From Ecdyonurus torrentis (lineage: Eukaryota; Arthropoda; Insecta; Ephemeroptera; Heptageniidae), in the NCBI GenBank assembly GCA_949318235.1, contig OX439133.1:6073020-6137019 (forward strand): DNA of 64,000 bases, in the 5' to 3' direction. Of this stretch, positions 34,443 to 64,000 are shown piece by piece. The position numbers and the translations under genes are program-made. Numbering within the stretch: position 1 is the first letter of the stretch; every line of letters begins with the position of its first letter. The notes under the pieces are model-generated. The model ran no database searches and had not been told where the DNA came from. It saw nothing but the letters and a program-made list of their open reading frames with translations.

Positions 34443-35147
34443 TATTTTACCGTGTACTAATATAAAAATCAAATACAAAGTTTTTATAATATAAGTAATC
34501 TCAATTTTCTTAAAGTGCCCTATATCAGTTTTTATTGATTTATTATTATCATTTTATATACTATACTTGAATATATTGACTTAATATATTTTATCAGTAT
34601 AAAGAGATTGTAAAGCAATACTATTATAAAATTAAATAATCTGCAGCGCGCTTTACATATTGTGTAAACATGATGCATTATAATAAAAAAAACGTCAATG
34701 TACGCTATAACTATTTCTGAATCATACTTTTCAAATATACGTTCGTATGTGTGTATACACACTGATTATAGTTTTAATTCTTTCAAGAGCTTATTGCTAT
34801 CTATACAATAGTAAAAGATTAAGTACTTTTTAAAGTTTGAGTGTTCGAAATAAGATATTTAGATAAAAATGAAAAAAAAAAATCAGGTATTATAAATTAT
34901 CTTCAAATAATTTTTTATTTCTTTTTTTTCGCCTTTTTTTTCTTTTTTCTTTGTTTTTTCTTTTCTTTTTTTCTTCTTGTCATCCTTTTGGCTCTTTTTA
35001 TTAGCCTTTTTATTATTATAATTCAAAACTATGTTCTTTACGTTTGAATTAGCTAAAAAATAAAGTAAAAAATAAATAATAATAATAATAATAATTTAAA
35101 AACAAAAACAAAAAATAAACAAAACATAATATACTGTACGTAGAGTA

Positions 35148-36146
35148 TGCGAATGAATTCATACTGAATGAATTTATTATTGGAGCAATGAGTAACATAA
35201 CATTGCTCTATTGCTCAGTATATGACAAACGTAGTTTTTGTCTATTTAATTTTTGGTCTATATGTTAAAGTCGACGCTATGCTAGATAACTCAATACATG
35301 GGCCGGTATAGGAAAATGACTCGTTTTGCCAGTTTAAAAATACAAAGCAATATTTGTGAGAGCATTATGAATATGTTAATAGGGTGTGTGCGCATGACGT
35401 CTTCTGAATGCTTTTCGATGCTCTTCTTGAGCAATGAATAACATTGCTTAGCATAGGACAAACGTAGTTTTTGACTATTTTCTTTGGTAGTTTATTATTA
35501 TTATTATTATTTTTCTTGCATACTTGAAAAACTAATAACAGCATCAATGTCAAAATACCCTCAAAAATATTGCGAAGTATTTTTATACTGGCAAAATGAG
35601 TCATTTCCACATACTGGCCCATGCTATTTACTGGTCTATATGCATTCATGTTAAAGTCAACGCCATGCATGTTGTATATAACTCAATAACATAGGTGGCA
35701 TAGGAAAATATCTCATTTTGCCAGTTTAAAACCACTATGCAATATTTTTGAGAGCATTGCTGCTATGTAAATATGTTGAATTAGTATCTCAAGTATGTGA
35801 GAAAAATAACAATAACAAAAAAAAATTAACTGATTTCCCAAAGAAAATTGCCTTTAATGAAGTTTATCCTATGCTGAGCAATGTTATTCACTATACTCCA
35901 GTATGCTCTCCAAGTGCATTAAATATGACGTCATTTGCATACACCCTTATTGAGTTAAAAATGAATAAAACCACCCTATAGGTTGCATTAGTATCACAAG
36001 TATGTGAGAAAAGTAATAATAACAATAAACGATTTTTCAAAGAAAATAGCCAAAAACTATGTTTGTCTTATGTTGAGCAATGTTATTCATTATACTCCAG
36101 TATGACGTCGAAATACATTCAGTATGACGTCATGTGCATACACTAT
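35148..36146. mobile_element. Cluster of about four M1-family MITEs in alternating orientation
   Basis: Repeated GCAATGAATAACATTGCT, GGCCGGTATAGGAAAATGAC and GACGTCAT blocks occur in both orientations, with internal TAGGGTGTGTGCGCATGACG (from 35380) and GCATACACCC ends. Boundaries between copies are not all clear. Confidence 0.7.
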
Positions 36147-36272
36147 ATATATATAAATCCAATTCTCATCTATATAAATTTCAGTGATAGGACTATAGAC
36201 GTAAAAGATATAAAAAAAAAAAAAAAAAAGAGTGCAATGCACAGAATAAATCAATTTTATCTCCCTCCTATA

Positions 36273-36413
36273 TACTCGACTCAAAAAACCTGAGTTACCT
36301 GCCGTTCGACCTTTTACGGTATCGCCCAGCCGCTCCCTTTTCCTCAAATGTGACAATGGGCGATACTTTAGGCATGCCCGATTTAAATCCACTGAGGTTT
36401 TTTGAGTCGAGTA
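36273..36413. mobile_element. 141-bp MITE with TACTCGACTCAAAAAACCT ends
   Basis: The terminal inverted repeats of 19 bases are perfect (AGGTTTTTTGAGTCGAGTA at the right). The interior is unusually GC-rich for this locus (TATCGCCCAGCCGCTCCC) and contains an inner GTATCGCCCA/TGGGCGATAC pair. Confidence 0.85.
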
Positions 36414-36935
36414 CAACTAACTTAAAGATCATAATCGTAAATTTTTAATGAAGATTAATGGGTAATTTACCAATTAATCTAATTTCTTAGAATTAAAAAG
36501 ATTATGAAATAATATTACTTAATAAATATTAATGGGAACAATTTAAAATAAATTTTTACAACTTGCGTAATAGTTTCTTATTTTAATTATTACATATTTT
36601 TGATTTAATTTTGAAAACAATATATAATACGAAATAGAAAATATCAAATCACTTTATTCATTTCCAAGTTCATACATAATTAATTAATCATATTTAAATA
36701 GTAAAAAAAAAAAAAAAAAAAAATACAATTATTTAATTTTTTTTTAAATAAATTTAAAACATATATAATTTCCTTTTTTTATATATATATTTTTATATTA
36801 TATAATATAATTTATTTAATTATTTTAATATATGAATAAACAAATTATTTTACTATTTGATTTGTAACATTTAAAATTGATGGAAAATAATTACTATTTA
36901 CACCTTAATATTTAAATTTTTGTGCAAGTGCAAGT

Positions 36936-37243
36936 ATAGGGTGGTTTCATTCATGTTTAAGTCGATGCCTTGAGTGACCACTAAATAACATGCGCCAGTA
37001 TAGGAAAATGAATCTTTTGTCATTTTAAAAATACTTGTCAATATTTTTGAGAGCATTGATGCTGTTAACAGGCTAAATTATAGTGTTTAAGTATGCAAGA
37101 AAAATAATAATAACAAAAAAAAAAAGCTTATAATTTCCAAAGAAAATAGCCAAAAACTACGTTTGTCCTATGCTAAGCAATGATATTTGTTGCTCAAATA
37201 TGGCATCGAAGCGCATTTATTATGACGTCATTGCGCACACCCT
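36936..37243. mobile_element. M1-family MITE
   Basis: TAGGGTGGTTTCATTCATG at the left end and GCGCACACCCTGTT at the right, with CCTATGCTAAGCAATGATAT inside. A similar copy with the same GGTGGTTTCATT variant is at 50748, upstream of gene 3. Confidence 0.75.
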
Positions 37244-38440
37244 GTTATGTTATACCATCATAATTATTAATGTAATTCAAATATTTTTTTTTTATATTTA
37301 TAATTTTGTTATATAACATGAAGCATAATTTACGTAAATCAGTTTATATGTGCAAATACATAAAAAAAATTGAACTTTGATTGAATAAGGAAAAAATAAT
37401 TATATCAATGTCCATCTTTTAAGATAATTTTAAAACATTGTTTTCTCATCGAAAATTTCCTCATATTTCATCAAAATCATATTTTTTTACTGATAGTGAT
37501 AGTATTCGTCACTTTTGTTAGAAGACTTTGAGTAAAGATCCATTTCTAATCATCATGTGACATTAAAATATTTAAAAATTCTGTAATTAATTGACGTCAA
37601 TCATTTAATTAACAGATAAAATTAAAATGTCATTTTTTCCTCCTGTTCAATTTTTTTTTTATCTATTCATTAAAAGAACGTTATTTTTTTATCATCTTAA
37701 TAATAATTACGCAATTAAAAAGAAAAATCGTTAAAAAAATAGCATTTAAATTTCTGTATAAGAGCATCGATGTGGCCGAGGCGAAAGGGCTTATGTGCAT
37801 TTGGCCAGTTTGCAACTTCAGGCGTATGTGCATTTTTTTTATATATACTTTTACATAAGTGAAAACTGCTAGTTGTTCCAACCTTCTCGTTTGAAAGTTT
37901 AAAAATAATAAGCGAAAAAAAAAAAAAAAAAAAAAAAGACTACGTAGAACATGTAAAATGATCTTCTTTTACTTAACATTTTTTTTTTTTTTAGACAAAG
38001 ATGTACATGCGCCCGTTGGCCGCTGCCACAGCGACATGAATATATAATAATATGTAACAAATAATGGGTACCTTCCTTGGAAATAATCCAACTATAGGAA
38101 CTGAACCGATTCGGAATTAATTCGACTGGGAAATGAACTGACTCTTTCAAAAAGAGAAAATAAGAATAATAATCCCGTGCCTTTATATGACGTCGAGGGT
38201 AATATATTTAGTTAGTTCATTTATTTTATTTTTAAACTCTAAATACACTTATCATTTAAACCGAGTAATTGAAAAATATTATAGCGTATACACACCAAAC
38301 ACATATAAATGTGACTATTTTTCCAAATATGGGGGTAAAAAAATACAATAAAATTAGTTAATAATTTAGTTGTTATACAAAATTTACAAGATTTAACGAC
38401 CCGCCCGATTAAACAAAAATATATGATTTTTGTTAATACC

Positions 38441-38478
<38 letters not shown>

Positions 38479-38926
38479 TATCTTTCTCAACTTCCACAGA
38501 AAGTTCAAATAACGTAATTTATGCTCCATTTATATATGTTCTAATAGCATAAATAATGCTAAATTAACATAACTATTTCTATTATGAAGTATTATAATGC
38601 AAATAAATTATATATGTTGTATTGAATAAATTGTGCTAAAAAAATTTAGCATAATTATTATGTGGGGTTTTTCGTATTCGTATAAGTATTTACAGTACCG
38701 CAGTTACATTTATATTATTATATAGATATGTTTATTTACATTTCACATAGTTTACATATTATATTTATACTAGATATAATGAGTTTGTTGATTTTTATAG
38801 TTGTTATACAAGTTTCATAATGGAAAATGAGCATCGTTTAAAATTTTTTTTAAGTACTCGAGTCTAATCGGCAATTAAAAGAAGAAAAATAATTAACACT
38901 ATATTAGCGCTATCTTTATTATAGAT

Positions 38927-38930
<4 letters not shown>

Positions 38931-39011
<81 letters not shown>
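38931..39011. repeat. (AG)n array upstream of the gene 2 promoter
   Basis: About 40 AG copies some 290 bases before the gene 2 start codon. Gene 3 has an AG array at the matching position (53118-53228). Confidence 0.97.
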
Positions 39012-39014
<3 letters not shown>

Positions 39015-39175
39015 AAAGAACAATACAAGGAAAAAGTATTATCAAAACTGAAAAAGTGTAATCAGCCAAAAAATACAAATATTCTAAAATTAGTACCAAC
39101 ACCATCAAATATAGATGAATCACTATTATCTCTATTCGTATAACCATATGAAAATATGACAGATAAAAAAAAAAT

Positions 39176-39302
39176 GATAAACGTCATAATTCAGTAAAAC
39201 AGGTGGTGGTAACGATTGGTATAAAAAGACGTGAACTCGACGTTACTGCATCTCAATTAAAAAGTGAAGTGAACTGTGAAGAAGTAAAAAGAAGACATCA
39301 AC
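39176..39302 (+). promoter_or_regulatory. Core promoter and 5' UTR of gene 2
   Basis: TATAAAAAG at 39220-39228 lies 83 bases before the ATG, leaving room for a start site near 39250 and a ~50-base purine-rich 5' UTR ending AGAAGACATCAAC. The same block, almost base for base, precedes gene 3 (TATAAAAAG at 53437). Confidence 0.8.
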
Positions 39303-48069
<8,767 letters not shown>

Positions 48070-48075
48070 AATAAA
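48070..48075 (+). promoter_or_regulatory. AATAAA motif at the gene 2 stop codon
   Basis: AATAAA directly follows the stop; further AATAAA motifs occur within ~130 bases (near 48122). Any of these could serve polyadenylation; the later ones leave a more usual 3' UTR. Confidence 0.4.
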
Positions 48076-48252
48076 TGATTTTTTAGTATTATTATTTATA
48101 TTAACAAGTGGTATATATGTAAAATAAATGTGTTATTTAAAGTTTTAAATGCTGTAATTTTTGTAAAAAAAAACAAACAAAAAAACAATAAATATTCTAT
48201 AAAAACGAATACAATATTATATTTTGTTATATTTATAAAGATATATAACCTA

Positions 48253-48505
48253 TAAGGTGTATTCACATGACGTCATACTGAATGCGCTTCAACGCCAAAC
48301 TGGATAAATGAACATCATTGCTCAGCATAATAGGACAATCTTTGTTCATGGATATTTTCTTTGGGAAATCTGCGTTAATTTTTTGTTATTATTTTTTTTC
48401 TCGCATAAATGAGATACTAAAATTCAACCTATATGAACAGAGCATCAATGCTCTCAAAAAGATTGCTTAGTGTAATACTTAGCAAAATGAGTATTTTTTT
48501 ATGTG
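48253..48505. mobile_element. M1-family MITE
   Basis: AAGGTGTATTCACATGACGT at the left, then CTGAATGCGCTTCAACGCC. The right end is eroded. Confidence 0.65.
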
Positions 48506-48686
48506 CTCATTAAAATATGTAAACCAATCGCATGATATCTAATGATAATATAAAAGTATAAAACTTACATTTTAAATAATATTTAGGTGCCAAAAATTTA
48601 TTTTAGAAAAATCTTTTAAGTCATGTCGAATATATTTTTCAAAGGATATATAGAGTAATTAGTTAGGCAAATGTTTGAACGCAAAG

Positions 48687-48915
48687 CTGCAAAATTCAAA
48701 ATTCAAAATTCTTTATTCATTTTTTTCATCCTACACACACAATACATAAAAATATGCATCTGTCCAGGTTATTGCTTTAAAAAACACAAGCAAATAGAAA
48801 TGATAGTCAATAAACAATATACAAAAACAAATACACATAAAAAATAAAACAATATACAAATAACTACTTATCTGAGTCGTTAATAAACTCATCGACTGAA
48901 TAAAAATGACTGCAC
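48687..48915 (-). mobile_element. Possible LINE 3' end
   Basis: On the minus strand the sequence ends in GAATAAAGAATTTTGAATTT followed by TTGAATTTTG-type repeats, a tail style seen in several invertebrate LINEs. No reverse transcriptase frame is present, so this is tentative. Confidence 0.3.
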
Positions 48916-49107
48916 TAAAAATATAAATTTAGTTGCAAGTATATCATGACTCTTGTGTCTTGATATATTTTTTTAAAATATGTATGTTTCAACGTGTTGC
49001 TATTTTGCACGTCAAAGTTTATGTGGATCGAAACGAGATTTTTCCCTATATGTTTACACGTTCCTGCAAAAATTTGATATAAACTGCACTAGAGGTCACC
49101 TCTCATG

Positions 49108-49366
49108 ATCAAGTGTAGAGAACTTTAACAGAGAAGTGACATCCCAATTTGTTAGACAAACCCGCAACACTCATTTCTTTAAACTTGGCAACGCTGCAGA
49201 CGATATTACTATAGCGCGGTCTCTGATTGGTGCCTTGAATTGGCCACTTCTGGCCTCTGATTGGTGCTTCAAAAAGCAAAGTTGCCAAAAGTCAAAACTG
49301 TTGAGTGTTGTAGTCTGCCTAAAACATGGGGATGTCACTTCTCTGTTAAAGTTCTCTATCAAGTGA
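49108..49366. mobile_element. MITE with TAGAGAACTTTAACAGAGAA ends
   Basis: The inverted termini of ~30 bases (left ..GAAGTGACATCCC, right GGGGATGTCACTTC..) are perfect over most of their length. The interior also contains CTGATTGG repeats. Open frames on both strands here are by-products. Confidence 0.75.
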
Positions 49367-49460
49367 TATCAACTGATAAAGTTCTCTATTAGGTGAGCTG
49401 CTTAGCCAGCAAGCAAAACATTGCTCGCGCTGGACGATCACGCACGTCGCTCTCCAAACT

Positions 49461-49467
<7 letters not shown>

Positions 49468-49528
<61 letters not shown>
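49468..49528. repeat. (TC)n array
   Basis: About 30 TC copies. Confidence 0.97.
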
Positions 49529-49532
<4 letters not shown>

Positions 49533-50050
49533 CTTTGTAACACCAAACGCAATTGTTATATGTTTCTTGAGTAGAAATAAAATAATATGCATATTGCTGC
49601 TGAGAAATATTGGTTTGCTTAATGAATCACTAATCAGAAAGTCCATCATTAAAATATATTTATATTTATTTACTGAAATAAAGCAGCCATAGTATACTGT
49701 ACATATAAAATCATAAAGTATCCAAACCATACCTATACTGTGCCTTTAGCCCTCTAGTATATAATTATTTAAGAAGAACGTGAATCTCGTTCCCATGCAT
49801 ATAAGTTTGAAGAGCTGAAATATAGAAAAAATTAAAATTGTTACCTTTCATTTGTCTGAAACTGTACGTAAGTATACCTAGAAAAAAAAAGTGCAAGAAA
49901 GCGTGGAAAGTAAAATGCAATTAATATTCTATTTAATAATGAATGATAATAATTGCATTATGAATGTATTTCTTTTTTAAAGTAGCTAAGTTTTTTCCAC
50001 AAAATTGAAAACTCATGTCCAGAGATACCCGCAGCTATAAAACACAAATA

Positions 50051-50358
50051 GAGTGTAATATGCATTCATGTTAAAGTCAACGCTATATATGTTGTGTTGG
50101 ATAACTTAATACATAGACTGATATAGGAAAATTACTCATTTTGTCAGTTTGAGAGCATTGATGCTGTTAATATTGGTTGAATTAGTATTTCAAGTATGTA
50201 AGAAAATTAATAATAAAAAAAATTAACCAATTTCCGAAAGAAAAAAGCCAGAAACGTAGCTTGTGCTATATGTTGAGCTGAGCAATATTATTCATTACTC
50301 CAGTATAACATCCAAGCGCATTAAATATGACGTCATGAGTATGAGCATACACCCTATA
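50051..50358. mobile_element. M1-family MITE
   Basis: Left end AGAGTGTAATATGCATTCAT and right end GAGCATACACCCTATA, with GAAAATTACTCATTTTGTCA inside. Confidence 0.7.
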
Positions 50359-50691
50359 TAATAAATGATTTGATTAAATAGAGGAAAATTATATCAATGT
50401 CCTTATTTTAAGAAAATTATTCATAGGACCATGTAAGTGGGTTTCTTCTGTTTTTAGCCTCCAAATAAAAACCATTTATTTTTATTATTATTATTTTCCG
50501 ATACATATATTTCCTCATATTTCATAAAAATCAAAACTTTAACTGATAATAACCGTCACTTACAATCAGTACAGTTCAAGTAATCCACTTTTAATCAACA
50601 TGTGACATCTAAGGTATTTACAAATCCTGTAGATGACGTCAATCATTAATGTTATATATAAATTGTAAAATCCATCTCTGTTTTCCTGTTC

Positions 50692-50746
<55 letters not shown>

Positions 50747-50747
50747 T

Positions 50748-51075
50748 GGGGTGGTTTCATTAATGTTAAAGTCGATGTCATAAGTGAGTACTAAATAACA
50801 TTGGCCGGTATAGGAAAATGGCACATTTTGCCAGTTTAAAAATACTTTTGGCAATTTTTTTGAGATCATTGATGCTGTTAACTCAGGTTGAATTAGTTTT
50901 TCAAGTATGTAAGAAAATTAATAATAACCAAAAAAAAAAAAAAAAAAATAGCAAATTTTCAAAAGAAAATAGCAAAAAGCTACGTATGTCCTATGCTGAG
51001 CAATGTTATTCATTACTCAAGAAGAGCATAGAAAAGAACTCAGAATGACATCATGCGCACACCACACACCCTATA
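50748..51075. mobile_element. M1-family MITE
   Basis: GGGGTGGTTTCATTAATG at the left and GCGCACACCACACACCCTAT at the right. Its left end adjoins a 43-base poly-T run. Confidence 0.7.
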
Positions 51076-51796
51076 TATTCACTAATTAAAAGAACGTTTT
51101 TTTATCAACTTTTAAAAATAATAAATACAGAATTAAAAAATTAAAAAATAAAAATAAAAAGCAGTGCGATTTATTTTTATTTCATTTCATTCAATGTCAA
51201 TTAAAATAAAGGGTTGCACCCTAACCAACATTGGTGCTACCGTGGGGGCGTATAATTTAATTACACATAGTATACAACATTATTAAATAATCAGCTATTT
51301 TATATGCATTAAACATTTTATGTATTTATTATAATTTTTTTTTTACCTAACATATAATATAGATCGCCAGAATTATTTGCAATTATTTATATTAATTGAT
51401 TTTATGATTTTTATATAAATCTTTATTTTATAACATATGGAATATAAAATAAATAAATACGAAAATGAGTGTCTCTGGCACTGAACCGACTTGGAATTAC
51501 TTAGACTGGGTTACAAAACTCTTTTTCATTTATTTTTTTTTTCATTTTTTTTTTTTCAAAAAGTGAAGGTGGTGAATAAATTGGTCAAACATCGTGTTTA
51601 TTTGATTTTATTTATTAATGTTTCCAAATAAAAGCTTATTTCTAAAACATTATAGGTATATACTGTACAGTACAAAAAAAAAAAAAAGATCGACATAACT
51701 ACATAATAAAATAATATTATATAGATTAATGGTAAAATATGCATACTAAAAATAATTCATTATACATATTAAGGTATAATTTTTAAGTACGTAAAC

Positions 51797-52205
<409 letters not shown>

Positions 52206-52599
52206 ATCCTGTGACTGATGACAGATAAGAGAGAAATTTAAAATAATGTACCCGTGACATTAAGAGAGAGATGCGCACTCAGGACAAAACATTGTGATCA
52301 CTGATCAGATATTTTTATTATCGGATGCACCCTTTCTCTTCAAACAATTTTCACCAAATAAACACCAAAATCTTTTAGCTCAGTTCAATGTGATTTTGAC
52401 TTTAAAACGTGTTTTAAAAAATTTCTATAATTTTGATTATATGAAACCGAAAAAAGGGGGTGTTTTCGGTTGAAATAACCTGTTATCTTTTTTTTTTTTT
52501 TTTTTGCCATATGGTTTAGTTCATTATTATATAGTATTTAATAAAATACAAAATTTAATGACCGTGAACAATATTATTTTTGAGCATGTATTTGATTAA

Positions 52600-52766
52600 T
52601 TGACTTAATAAAGGAACAAAACTGTTTTGAGGATGACTATAAACGATTTTGCTCATATCCGCTTCAGTTTCGACGTTCTACACATGCGTAGTAAGTAGAA
52701 ACGGAAGAGGATGTGACTGAAATCGCTTATAGTCGGTCTCAAAACATTTGTTCCTTTATTAGTCAA
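52600..52766. mobile_element. M4-family foldback MITE, copy 2
   Basis: TTGACTTAATAAAGGAACAA and TTGTTCCTTTATTAGTCAA are the ends, and the interior matches 25849-26018. Confidence 0.8.
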
Positions 52767-53010
52767 ATAATAATAATAAAAACCTTTCTCAACTTTTATA
52801 ATTTACATCACCGCAGTTACCTATTATGATTATAGATTTATTCAAGTACAACAATGTACATAAATATTTTGATATTTATAGTTTCCAGCTATATATAATA
52901 AAGGAAAATCAGCATCGTTTGTTAGTGTTTTTATGTATTATAGAGTCTAATTTAGGCAATTAAAAGAAGAAGAAATTAATAACACTATATTAGCTATTAG
53001 CACTATATTT

Positions 53011-53228
<218 letters not shown>

Positions 53229-53398
53229 AGGTTGAGAGAACAATACAAGGAAAAAGTATTATTACAAAATAATAGTATATAAATCAGAAAAAAGAAGAGA
53301 AATGTTCTAAAAGTAGTACAAAAAATGTAGATGAATCAATAACAATTTTTACTATCCCTATTCATATAACCTTATGACAAAATATGACCGATAAAGAG

Positions 53399-53520
53399 AT
53401 GATAAACGTCACAATTCAGGTGGTAACGAAGATTGGTATAAAAAGACGTACACTTGACGTTACTACATCTTAATTGCAAAAGTGAAGTGAACTGTGAAGA
53501 GGCAAAAAGAAGACATCAAC
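53399..53520 (+). promoter_or_regulatory. Core promoter and 5' UTR of gene 3
   Basis: TATAAAAAG at 53437-53445 lies 84 bases before the ATG. The flanks GGTGGTAACGA, GACGTTACTACATCTTAATT and AAGTGAAGTGAACTGTGAAG match the gene 2 promoter. Confidence 0.8.

Positions 53521-64000
<10,480 letters not shown>

Larger units (their letters stand above)
37380..39302 (+). repeat. Upstream region of gene 2, duplicated upstream of gene 3
   Basis: Blocks recur in order at 50370-53520: AATTATATCAATGTCC, CTCATATTTCAT, CATGTGACAT, GACGTCAATCATT, CTGAACCGA, GAGTCTAAT..GGCAATTAAAAGAAG, then the AG array, the promoter and the signal exon. This marks the tandem duplication that produced genes 2 and 3. Confidence 0.7.

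Noticed and set aside
49136..49366. Overlapping frames on both strands
   Set aside because: They fall inside a short inverted-repeat element, and the palindrome makes both strands open.

Overview
This is an AT-rich, intron-rich metazoan nuclear segment, most likely from an invertebrate. The evidence is spliced genes with GT-AG introns, a eukaryotic tRNA-Lys with internal Pol III promoter boxes, many MITE-type elements and long micro-/tetranucleotide arrays. I cannot place the organism to phylum from sequence alone. EB-like cysteine modules would fit an arthropod or another ecdysozoan, but this is weak evidence. Family labels such as M1 and M2 below are my own working names.

Region 1 (1-12,730, minus strand): a complete 16-exon gene of about 760 codons for an FHIP2A (FAM160B1)-type protein. 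Every exon joins in frame and aligns in order with the vertebrate protein. Its introns carry palindromic elements and a cluster of tandem ~80-bp hairpins.

Region 2 (12,731-19,943): a tRNA-Lys(TTT) at 13,734-13,806 (minus), then gene-free DNA made of nested MITEs.

Region 3 (19,944-64,000, plus strand): three tandem paralogues of a modular cysteine-rich secreted protein. Each is assembled from small exons of 117-150 bp that encode one six-cysteine EB-like module and are flanked on both sides by phase-1 introns. Gene 1 (19,944-28,867) has ten module exons and a hydrophobic C-terminal exon but no recognisable signal-peptide exon. Gene 2 (39,303-48,069) is complete: signal exon, seven modules, GPI-signal-like tail. 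Gene 3 (53,521 to beyond the window) has the same promoter and signal exon as gene 2 and at least twelve modules, the last nine being three tandem copies of an A-B-C exon triplet. The introns hold very long (TTAC)n or (CTCA)n arrays, always pyrimidine-rich on the coding strand.

The intergenic 28.9-39.3 kb and 48.1-53.5 kb are dense with non-autonomous transposons: a TAGGGTGT-end family (M1, more than 14 copies), a GGAGGTTATCGG family (M2), large palindromes (M3), TTAA-flanked elements, two hAT-like elements (one with a perfect 8-bp target duplication), and an inside-out mariner-type transposase relic at 23.0-24.0 kb.

The best candidate for something undescribed is the cassette-exon cysteine-module gene family itself. 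Its exons are symmetric, the triplets look recently duplicated or homogenised, and intronic tetranucleotide arrays sit at the duplication boundaries.
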